DNA of 64,000 nucleotides from Vanilla planifolia (taxonomy: Eukaryota > Streptophyta > Magnoliopsida > Asparagales > Orchidaceae), in assembly GCA_023846275.1 (NCBI GenBank), contig JAIUJO010000236.1, positions 506,001 through 570,000 on the forward strand. Reading direction: 5' to 3'. Position 1 is the stretch's first letter; each line of letters begins with the position of its first letter. The notes under the pieces were generated by a model. It searched no databases. It saw only the letters and a list, made by a program, of their open reading frames with translations, and was not told the origin of the DNA. A program made the position numbers and the translations under genes. Of this stretch, positions 10,255 to 20,659 are shown in pieces.

Positions 10255-13200
10255 AGGCTATGCTAGGCTAGGTTAGAGTAGAGTAAAGCAGTGTAGAGTA
10301 AAGTTAAGTAGAGTAGATTAGAGTAGAATAGAGTAGAGCAGAGCCGAGCAAAACATAGCTATGTTAGGCAAGGCTAGGTAGGGCTAGGCTAGAGTAGAAT
10401 AGAGTATAGTGGAGTAGAGGAGAGTAGAGCTATGTTAGGCTATGCAAGGCTAAACGACGTTAAGGTAGAGTAGAGTATAGCAGAGTATAGTAGAGCTAAG
10501 TAGAATAGAGCTAGGTTAGGCTAAAGTAGAGTAGTGGACTAGTGTAGAGTAGAGTTAGGTTAAACTAGGTTAGGCTAGAGGTAGATTATAGTTGAGTAGA
10601 GCAGAGGAGAGGAGAGTAGAATAGAGTAGAGTAGAGTAAAGCAGAGAAAATAGTATAAAGCAAAGCAAGGTAGAGCAGAGAAGAGCATAGTAAAGGAGAG
10701 TAGAGTAAAAAAGTAGAGGAGAGTAGAGTAGAGAAGAGTTGAGTAGAGCAGAACTGAGTAAGGAAGAGTGGAGTAGATTAGAGTAGAGTAGAGGTAGGTT
10801 AGGCTAGGCTAGGCTAGAGTAAAAAGAGTGGAGTATAGTAGAGTAGAGTAGAGCTAAGTAAGGCCAGGCTTGGCTAGGCTAAATTAGAGTGTAGTGTAGA
10901 GTAGAGTAGAGTGGAGTAGAGTAAAGTAAAGTGGAGTAGAGTTGAGAAGAGTATAGTAGAGTTGAGTGGAGTAGAGCAAGCTTAGGTTTGGTTAAGCTAG
11001 GCTAAGCTAGGATAGGATAGGGTAGGCTAGGGTAGGCTTGGCCAGAGTAGTGTAGAGTATAGTAGAGTAGAGTAAAGTAGTGGTAAGTTCGACGAGGCTA
11101 GGCTATGCTAGGCTAGGCCAGGCCTATGAAGAGTAGATAGAGCAAAGTGGAATAGAGATAAGTAGAGCAGAGTACAGTAGAGTAAAGCTAAGGTAGGTTA
11201 GGCTAGGCTGGGCTAGGTTAGTGTAGAGTATAGTAAAGTAGGGTAGAGTAAAGAATTGCAGAGTAGAGAAGAGTAGAGCTAGGTTAGGCTAAGCTAAGCT
11301 AAGTGAGGCTAAGCTAGGCTAGGGTAAGCTAGGCAAGGCTAGGCTAGGATAGGCTAGAGTACAAGCAGAGTAGAGTAGAGTAGAGCAGAGAAGTACAGAG
11401 TAGAGAAGAGTAGAGTAGAGCAAAGAAGAGTATAATAGAGTATAGAATAGTAGAGCAGAGTAGTGCTAGCTTAGGCTAGGCTAGAGTAGAGTATAATAAA
11501 GTATAGTAGAGTATAGTATAGCTTGGTTTGGCTAGGCTAGCCTAGGTTAAAGTGGAGTAGAGTGGAGTCCAATAGAGTAGAGTTAGGTTAGGCTAGGCAA
11601 GGCTAGGTTAGGATAGGCTAAGGTAGGTTGGGCTAGGCTAAGATAGGCTATAGTAGAGTTGAGTAAGTTAGAGTAGAGTAAAGTACAGAGCAGTATAATA
11701 GAGTACAACTTGGTTAGGCTACATTAGAGTAGAGTAGAGTAGAGTAGAGTATGATAGAGTAGAGTAGAGTAGAGTAGAGTAAAGTAGAGTAGAGTAGATT
11801 AGAGTAGAGTGGAGTATAGTAGAGTAGATTAGAGTAAGGTGGAGTAGAGTAGAATAGAATAGTATAGATGTTGAGATAGGACATAAGAGCAAAGCAAAAC
11901 AGAGCAGAGCAATTCAAAATAGTAAAGTAGAGTATAACAAAGAAGAGTAGAGTATAGTAGAGCAGTGTAAAGCAATGGAGAGTAGAGTTCAGTTGAGCTA
12001 AGTTAGGCTAGGCAAGACTAGGCTAGGATAAGATAGATTAAAGTAAAGTAAAATAGAGTAGAGTAGAGAAGAGTAGAGCTAGGTTTGGCTAGGCTAGGCT
12101 AGGTTAGATTAGAGTAGACTAGAGTAGAGTAGAGTAGAATAGAGTAAAGCTAGGTCAGGAAAGGCTTGGCTAGGCTAAATTGGGCTAGTGTAGGCTAGAC
12201 TAAGCTAAAGAAGAGTAGAGTAGAGAGGAGTAGAGTTAGGTTTTGCTTGGCTAAGCTAGAGTATAGTATAGTAGAGCAAAAAAGAGCAAAGTAATGTAGA
12301 GCTTAGCAGAGTAGAGTAGAGCAAAGTAGAGTAGAATAGAAAAGAATAGAGAAGAGAAGAAATGATCAAAGAAGAGAAAAGTAGAGCAGAATGAAGTAGA
12401 GTGGAGTAGAACAGAGTTATGTTAGGCTAGGCTAAGATAGGCTAGGCTAGAGTAAAGTAGAGTAGAATTTTATTATGTTAGGCTAAGCTAAGTTAGGTTA
12501 GAGCAGAGTAGAGTAGAATAGAGTAGAGTAGAGTTGAGTAGAGTAGAGCTTGTTTAGGCTTAGCTAGGCTAGGCTACGCTAGGTTAGGCGAGGCTAGGCC
12601 AGGTTAGGCTAGGTAAGAGTAGAGTTTAGCATAGTGGAGTAGAGTAAAGTAGTGTAAAGAAGAGTAGAGCAAGGTTATGCCTGGCTAAACTAGCTAGCTT
12701 AGAATATAATAGTGTAGAGTAGAGTAGAGTGGAGTAGAAAGGAGTAAAAGAAAGTAAGAATAGAGTAGAAAGAGTAGAGTAGAGCAGAGTAGAGTTAAGT
12801 AGAGTAGAGTAGAGTTGAGAAAAGTAGAGCAGAGCAAAGCAGAGAAAAGCTAAGTTAAGCTAGGACAGGCTAGGCTATGCTACGCAAGAGTAGAGTAAAG
12901 CTTGCTTAGGCTAGGTTTAGCTTGGCTAGCTTGAAGTAAAGTAGAATAGAGTAGAGTAGAGTAAAGCTAGGTTAAGATAAGCTAGGAAAAGCTAGGCTAA
13001 GATAGGCTCGACAAGAGTAAAGTATAGTAGAGTAAAGTAGAGTAGAGTAGAGAAAAGAAAAGCTCGATTAGGTTAGGCTAAGCTAGGATTAGCTAGCCTA
13101 TGCTATAGTAGAGTAGAGTAGCATAGAGTAAAGCAAAGTAGTGTAGGGAAGAGCAGAGCAGAGTAGAGTAAGCAGAGCAGAGTAGGGCTGGGTTAGACTA

Positions 13201-13720
13201 GGTTAGGCTAGATTAGAGTAGAGTAGAGTGAAGTAGAGTTTAATAGAGTAGAGTATAGTGTAGTAGAGTAGAGTGGAGTAGAGTAAAGTAGGATTAGGCT
13301 AGGCTAAGTAAGGCTATGCTAAGCCAGGCTAGTTAAGCTAGGCTTGAGTAGACTAAAGTATAGTAGAGTAGAGTAAAGAAGAGAAGAGCAGAGTAGAGAA
13401 AATCAGAGCAGAGCATAGTAGAGCAGCATAAAGTAGAGTAGAGTAGAGCAGAGTAGAGTAGAGCAGAGCAGAGTAGAGTAGAGTAGAGCAGAGTAAAGCT
13501 AGGTTAGGCTAGGCTCAGCAAGGCTAGATTTGAGTAGTGTATAATAGAGTAGAGTAGAGTAGGGAAAGGTTAGGCTAGGCGAGCCTAAGTTAGAGTAGAG
13601 TAGAGTAGGTTAGAGTAGTGTAGAGTAGAGAAGAGTAGTGTAGAGCTAGGTTAGGCTAAGCTAGGCTAAGCGAGCATTAGGTAGGTTATGTATGGCTAGG
13701 GAAGAGTAGAGTAGAGTAGA

Positions 13721-13760
13721 GTACGGTATAGTAGAGTAGAGTACGGTATAGTAGAGTAGA
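13721..13760 (+). repeat. 20-bp perfect tandem duplication
   Basis: Two perfect copies of a 20-base unit (13,721-13,740 and 13,741-13,760) that carries the rare GTACGG word. This CpG-containing variant marks the pair as a recent local duplication of four pentamers. Confidence 0.9.
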
Positions 13761-16700
13761 GCTAAGTTAGGTTAGGCTAGGCTTGAGTATAATAGAGTAG
13801 AGTGGAGTAGAGTAGAGAAGAGTAGAGCAGAGTATAGTAGAGAAGAGCAAAGCAAAGTAAAGCAGAGGAGAGAAGAGTAAAGCAAGGTTAGGCTAGGCAA
13901 GGCTAAGTTAGGTTATGTTAGGCTAGGTTAGGCTAGAGTAGAGTAGAGTAGAGTAGATCAAGGTTAGGCTAGGTTAGGTTAGGTTAGGCTAGAGTAGAGT
14001 AGAGTAGGGTACAATAGAGTAGAGTATAGTAGAGTAGAGTAGAACTGGGCTAGGTAAGGCTAAGTTAGGCTAGGCTAGAGTTGTAGAGTATAGTAAAGCA
14101 AAGTAGAGTTAGATTAAGTTAGGCAAGGTAAGGCTAGGCTAAGCTAGGTTATAACAAAGTAGAGTAGAGTAAAGTAGAGTATAGTGGAGCAGAGCAGAGT
14201 AGAGTAAAGTAGAGTAAAGATGAGCAAAGCAAAACAAATTAGAGTAAAGCAGAGCAGAGTAGAGACAAGCAGTGTAGAGCATAGACGAGTTGAGCAAATC
14301 AAAGGAGAGAAAAGTAGAGAAGCAAAAAGTAGAGTAGATTAAAGTAGAGTAGAGCTAGGTTGGGCTGTCTAGGCTAGGATATGCTAGAGTAGAGTAGAGT
14401 AGAATAGAGGGGAGTTGAGTAGGATATAGTAGAGTAGAGCTAAGTTTGGTTAGCTAAGCTCAGGTAAGCTAGGCAATAGTAGAGTAGAGTAAAGTAGAGT
14501 AGAGCTAGCTTAGACTTGGCTAGGTATTCTAGGTTAGGGTAAGCTAGGCTAGGCTAGAGCAAAGTAGAGTGAAGTAGAGCTAGGTTAGGTTAAGCTAGGC
14601 TTTGTAAGGTTAGAGTAGACTAGAGTAGAGTTTAGTAGAGAAGAGTAGTTTATAGTAGAGTAGAGTAGAGTTAGGTTAGGCTAGGGTAGGCTATGGTAGG
14701 CTAGGCTAGGCTAGGTGATCCTATAATAGATTAGAGTAGAGTAGAGCTCAATTAGGCTAGGCTAGAGTAGAGTAGAGTAGAGTAGAGTAGAGCAGAGTAG
14801 TGTAGAGTAAAGCAAAGTAGAGCAGAGCTAAGTTAGGTAAGGGTAGGTTAGGTAAGGCTAGCCTAGGCTAGGTTTGAGTAAAGTAGAGCAGAGTTGGGTA
14901 AAGTAGAGTAGAGAAGAGTAGAATAGAGGAGAGTAGAGATAGATTAGGCTAGGCTAGGTTATGCTTGGCAATGGTTGGCTAGGTTGGGCCAAGCTAAAGT
15001 AAAGTAGACTAGAGTAGAGCTAAGTTAGGCTAGGCTAAGCTAGAATACAATGTAGTACAAAATAGAGTAGAGTAGAGCAGAGTAGAGTGGACAAGAGTAG
15101 AGAAGAGCATAGCAGAGTAGAGAGTAGCATAGTATAGTAGAGAATAGTAGAACTAGGTTAGGCTAAGCTAAGTTACGTAAGGCCAGGCAAGGCCAGGCTA
15201 GAGTAAAATAAAGTTGAGTAGAGTAGAGTAGAGTAGAGTAGAGTAGAGCTAGCTTAAACTAGGCTTGGGTAGAGAAGAGTAGAATAGAGAAATATAGAGC
15301 AAAGAAGAGTAGGACAGAGAAGAGTAGAGCAGAGTAGTCTAGAGTAGAGCATAGTAAAGTACAGTAGAGTAGAGCAGAGCATAGCTAAGTTATGCTATGC
15401 TAGGATAATTGAGTCTAGGCTTGGCTAAAGTAGATTATAGTAGAGTAGAGTACAGTTGAGTAGAGCTAGATAAGGCTAGGTTAGGCAAGGGTGAGCAAAG
15501 CTAGGCCAGAGTAGAGAAGAGTAGAGTAAAGTAGAGTAGAGCTAAGTTAGGCTTGGTTATGCTAGAGTTGAGTGGAGTATAATAGAGTAAAGTAGAGTAG
15601 AGTAGAGCTAGGTTAGGATAGAATAGAGAACAATAGAGTAGAGCAGTGTAAAGTATAACAGAGTAGAGAAGAGTAGAGTTGATTAAAATAAAGTAGAGTA
15701 GAGTAGAGTATAGTAGAGCAGAGAAGAGCATAGCAAAGTGAAGTAGAGCTTATAATAGTAGAGCTAGGTTAGGCTCAACTGGGCTAGGTTATACTATGCT
15801 AGAGTAGTTTAGATTAGAGTTAGGTTGGGCTTGGCTAGTCTAGGTTGGGCTTACAAGAGTAGTGTAGAGTGGAGTAGAGTAGAGTAGAGCAGAGTAAACC
15901 TTTGTTAGGCTATGTCAAGCTAGGCTTGGCTAGGCTAGGATAAGCTAGGTTAGGTTAACCTAGCTAGAGTAGAGTAGAGTGGAGTAGAGTAGAGCAGGGT
16001 TAGGCTATTATATAATAGAGTAGAGTAGTATAGAGTATAGGAGAGCAAAAGTAGAGCTAAGTAGAGCAGAGTAAAGTAGAGCAAAATGGAGCAGAACATA
16101 GTAGAACATAGTAAAGCTAGGCTAGTTTAGGCTAGGTTAAGGAAGAGTAGAGTAGAGTAGAGTGGAGTAGAGTAGAGTAGAGTAGAGCAAAGTAGTGCAG
16201 AGTAGAGTAGAGCAGAGTAGAACAGAGTAAAGCAGAGCAAAATAGGGTAGATAAAATCAGAGCAAGGTTAGTCTAGATTATAATAGGCTAGGTAAGGCTA
16301 GAGTAGAGTAGAGTATAGTAGAGTAGAGTATTGGAGAGTATAATTGAGTAAAGTATAGTAGAGTTAATTTAGGCTAGGCTAGGTTAGGTTAGGCAAGGCT
16401 AAGCTTGAGTAGAGTAGAGTAGAGAAGAGCAGAGAAGAGTAGAGTAGAGTAGAGTAGATTAGAGTAGAGTAGAGTAGAGCTAGGTTAGGCAAGGCTAGGC
16501 TAGGCTAAGCTAGGTTTGGCTAGCCTTGGCCTGAGTAGAGTAGAGTAGAGTACAGTAGAGAAGAGTAGAGTAGAGTTGAATAGAGTATAGTAGAGTTAGG
16601 TTAGGCTAGGCTCGAATAGTGTAGAGTAGAGCAAAGCAGAGCATAGTAGAGTAGAGCAGAGTAGTGCAAAGTTGAGCAGAGCAGAGTAGAGCTATGATAG

Positions 16701-16830
16701 TCAAGGCTAGGATAGGTTAGGATCAGCTATAGTATAGTAGAGAAGACTTAGTTTAAGCTAGGGTAGGTTATGCTAGGTTATAAAAGTGTATAGTAGAGTA
16801 GAGTAGATTGGAGTGGAGTAGAGTAGAGTA

Positions 16831-16880
16831 GAGCAGAGTAGAGCAGAGTAGAGCAGAGTAGAGCAGAGTAGAGCAGAGTA
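16831..16880 (+). repeat. Five perfect tandem copies of a decamer
   Basis: GAGCAGAGTA is repeated five times without error. It is a dimer of one CAGAG and one TAGAG unit, showing amplification at the level of two pentamers. Comparable decamers occur at 35,951-35,980 and 52,991-53,050. Confidence 0.92.
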
Positions 16881-17659
16881 GAGTATAGTAGAGCTAAGTT
16901 AGGCTAAGCTATGCTATAATAGAGTAGAGTAGAGTAGAGCTAGGTTAGGCTAGGTTAGGCTAGAGTAATGAGCAGAGAATAGTAGAGTAAAATAGAGTTT
17001 AGTATAGCAGAGTAGAATAGTGTGGAGAAGAGTAGAATAGTACATTGCATAATAAAGAAGAGTAGAGTAGAGTAGAGCTAGGCTAGGTTAGGTTAGGCTA
17101 GGCTAGGTAGGCAAGGCCAGGCTGGAGTAGAGTAGAGTAGGGTAGAGCTTGGTTAGGCTAGGTTAGGTTTTATTAGAGTAGAGTAGAGTCGAGTAGAGTA
17201 GAGTACAATAGAGTAGAGTTGAGTTGAGTTGAGTAGAGTATAGTATAACTGGGTTAGGCTTGGTTAGGCTAAGCTATGCTAGGCTAAAGTAGGCTAGCCT
17301 AGGCTAATCTAGAGTAGAATAGAGTAGAGCTAGGTTAGGTTAGGCCATGCTTGTTTAGGCTAGGCTATAATAAAGTAAAGCAGAGTAGAGTAAAGTAGAG
17401 TAGAGTAAAGTAGATTAGTATAGAGTAAAGTAGAGTAGAGCATAACAGAGTAGAGGACTAGAGTAGAGGAGAGGAGAGGAGAGCTTAGTAGAGTAATACA
17501 GAAGAGTAGAGCAGAGAAATGCAGAGCAAAGCTAAGTAGGGTTAAGTTAGGCTATGCTAACCTAGGCTAGGTGACGCTAGGCCGAGCTAGTCTAGAGTAG
17601 AGTACAATAGAGTAGAGAAGAGTAGAGTAGAGCTCGATTAGGTAAGGCTAAGCTAAGCT

Positions 17660-18028
17660 AGAGTAGAGTAATGTAGAGTATAGTAGGGTAGAGTAAAGAA
17701 GAGTAGAGTAGAGCATGGCAAAGTAGAGAAGAGCAAAGTAGAGTATAATAGAGCAGAGCAAAGTAGAGAAGAATACAGTCTGGTAGAGTAGAATAGAGCA
17801 TATCAGAACAGAGTTAAGTAGAGCAGAGAAGAGTAGAGTAGGGTAGAGAAGAGTAGATTCGACTATAGTAGAGTAGAATACAGTAGAGTAGAGTAGAATA
17901 GAATAGAGTAGAGTAGAGATGAGATGAGGAGAGCAGAGCAAAGCAAAGCAGAAGATCAGAGTAGATTAGAGTAGAGTAGTGTAGAGTAAAGTTTAGTAGA
18001 GTAAAATAGGGCAGAGTAGAGTAGAGTT
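17660..18028 (+). repeat. Long C-rich R-block
   Basis: About 370 bp of R units with no G-block, rich in CAGAG and CAAAG variants. Because CTCTA-type sequence has no stop codon, the minus strand is open across much of it (17,648-17,941). The open frame is a by-product of the repeat. Confidence 0.8.
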
Positions 18029-18249
18029 CAGCCTTATTAGGTCAGGCTAGGCTAGGCTTGGCTCAACTAGGATATAGTGGAGTAGAGTAGAGTAGAGTAG
18101 AGTAGAATAGAGTAGTGTAAAGTAGAGTATAGTAGAATAGAGCATGGTTAGTGTAAGCCAGGATAGGATATGCTAGGATAAGGTAGGGTAGGCTAGAGTT
18201 GAGTACAGTATAGTAGAGTAGAGTTGGGGTAGATTAGGTTAGGCTAAGC

Positions 18250-18609
18250 TAGATTAGAGTAGAGCAAAGTAGAGTTGAGTAGAACAAAGTAGACTAAATT
18301 AGAGTAGATTGGAGTAGAGTGGAGAATGGTGGAGCAGAGTAGAGTAGAGTGGAGAATGGTGGAGTAGAGTAGAGTAGAGCGAAGTAGAGGAGAGGAGAGG
18401 AGAGGAGAGGAGAGTAGAGGAGTGGAGTGAAGAAGAGAGCAGAGTAGAGTATTGTAGAGCAGAGTAAAATAGAGTAGAGTAGAACAGAATAGAGTAGACA
18501 AGAGCAAAGTAGAGCAGAGTGGAGTTGAGTAGAGTAGAGTAGAGGATAGTAGAACAAAGTAGGGAAAAGTATAACAAAGTAATGTAGAGCAAAGTAGAGT
18601 GGGGTAGAG
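18250..18609 (+). repeat. Long R-block with GGAGA tract and internal duplication
   Basis: About 360 bp of R units with no G-block. It holds a pure purine GGAGA tract at 18,386-18,414 (29 bases, no pyrimidine) and a direct duplication with GGAGAATGGT at 18,321 and 18,351. Three overlapping minus-strand open frames here all give the same kind of LYSTL peptide, as a pentamer requires. Confidence 0.85.
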
Positions 18610-19212
18610 CTAGGTTAGGCTAGAATAGCCTAGGATAGGCTAGGTTAGAGTAGAGTATAACAGAGTAGAGTATAGTAGAGTAGAGTATAGTAGATCTAGG
18701 TTAAGTTTGGTTAGGCTAGGCTAGTTTAAAGTAGAGTAGAGTACAAGCATAGAGTAGAGTAGAGCAGAGTAGAGAAGAGTAAGATAGAGTATAGTAGAAT
18801 AGAGTAGAGTAGACTAGAGCAGAGCTAGGTTTGGTTGGGTTAGGCTAGGCAATGCAATGCTAGGCGAGGCTAGGTTGAGATAGGCTAGGCTAGAGTAGAG
18901 TATAGTAGAGTAGGGTCCAGTAAAGTAGATTAGAGCAGAGTATAATAGAGTAAAGTAGAGCTAGGTTATGTTAGCCTAGGTTAGGTAAGAGTAGAGTAGA
19001 ATAAATCAGAGCAGAGAAGAGTAGGGTAGAGTAGAGCAAAGTAGAGTAGAGCTAGGTTAGGCTAAGCTAGACAAGAGTAGAGTAGAGTATAGTAGATTAA
19101 AACTAGGTTAAGAAAGGCTATATTAGGTTAGAGTAGAGTTGAGTTAATTAGATTAGAGTAGAGTAGAGTAGAGCAAAACGTAGTAGAGTAAAGTAGAGTA
19201 AAGGTTAGGCTA

Positions 19213-19240
19213 AAGTATTATTAATTTGAATCGTGTAGAT
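19213..19240 (+). other. Small non-array island
   Basis: Around TATTATTAATTTGAATCGTG the sequence departs clearly from both unit families for about 25 bases. A second degraded stretch follows at about 19,281-19,335 (CTGTACTTGGCCAGTCTACG). Both may be heavily mutated units or a small insertion remnant. They are too short to identify. Confidence 0.5.
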
Positions 19241-20623
19241 AAGAATAGAGTAGAGTAGAGCATAATGGAGTAGAGTAGAGCTGTACTTGGCCAGTCTACG
19301 ATAGAGAAAAGGAGATTAAAGTAGATTAGGGCAAATTAGAGTACAGTAGAGTACAGTCGAGTAAAGTAGAGTTGAGCTGAGTAGAGTAGAGTAGAGTATA
19401 ATATAGTTGAGTAGAGTAGAGTAGAGCAGAGTTAGGTTAGGCTAGGCTAGGCTAGACAAGGCTAGGTTAGGCTAGGCAAGACTAGAGTAGAGTAGAGTAG
19501 AGTAGAGTAGAGCTAGGTCAAGTTAGGCTAGGTTAGGCTAAGCTAGGCTAGAGTATAATAGAATAGAGTAGAGTAAAGTAGAGTAGAGTAGAGCAGAGCA
19601 GAGCAAAGTAGGGTAGACTTAGATTAGGCTATGCTAGGCTAGAGTGGTGTAGAGTAGAGTAGAGCTAGGTTATGCTTTTTTAAGCTAGGCTAGGTTAGAT
19701 TAGAGTATAGTAGAGTATAATATAATAGAGTATAGTAAAGCAAAGGAGTAAAGTAGAGCTTCATTATGCTATGCTAGGTTATTTTAGGTTAGGCTAGGCT
19801 AGAGTAGAGTAGAGTAGAGTAGAGTAGTGTAGAGAAGAGAAGAGTAGAGTAGAATGGAATTGAGTAGAGCTTGATTAGGTTTGGCTAGATAGAGCTAGGC
19901 TAGAGTAGAGTATAGCAGGGTAGAGGAAAGTATAGTAGAGTAGAGTAAAGTAGAGTAGAGCAGAGCAGTGAAGAGTAGAGCTATGTTTGGCTAGGCTATG
20001 ATAGGCATGGTTGGGCTAGGATAGGCTAGGCTAAGGCTAGGTTAGGCTTGGGTAGAGTAGAGCAGAGTAGATCTCGATTAGGCTAGGCTAAGCTAGACTA
20101 TGTTAGAGCAATGTAGAATTGATTATAATAGATTAGAGTAGAGTAGAGTAGAGTAGAGTAGAGCTAGGTTAGGCTACATTAGAGTCGAGGAGGGTAGAGT
20201 AGAGTAGAGTAGAGTAAAGTTGAGAGAGTGGAGTAGAGTAGTGCTAGGTTGGGCTAGGCAAGGTTAGGCTTGGCTATGCTAGAGTAGAATAAAGTAGGTT
20301 AGAGTTGAGTTTGGCCAGGCTAGGCTAAGCTAGAGCAGAGCAGAGTAGAGCTGAGTAGAGTTTAGAAGAGTAGAGTAGTGTAGATAATAGTAGAGTAGAG
20401 CATAGCAGAGCAGAGTAGAGTGAAGTAGAGTTGAGTAGAACAGAGTAGAGAAGAGCAAAGCAAGGTTAGGCTGAGCTAGGCTAGATTAAGTAAGGTTAGA
20501 GTAGAGTAAAGTAGAGTGGAGTAGAGTATAGTAGAGTGTGGTGGAGTAGAGTACAATAAAGTAGAGTAGAGTAGAGTAGAGCTATGTTAGGCTAGGCTAG
20601 ATTAGGCTATGTTAGACTTGGCA

Positions 20624-20659
20624 AGAGTAGAGTAGAGTAGAGTAGAGTAGAGTAGAGTA
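20624..20659 (+). repeat. Representative homogeneous R-block run
   Basis: About 36 bases of perfect TAGAG pentamers, one of the most homogeneous runs in the window. Similar perfect runs lie near 14,763-14,792 and 47,339-47,373. Most R-blocks are more diverged, with substitutions concentrated in the first base of TAGAG and in the inner G. Confidence 0.9.

Noticed and set aside
16831-16880. CRISPR-like array of short repeats
   Set aside because: The repeats are directly abutting decamers with no unique spacers; they are a local satellite expansion.
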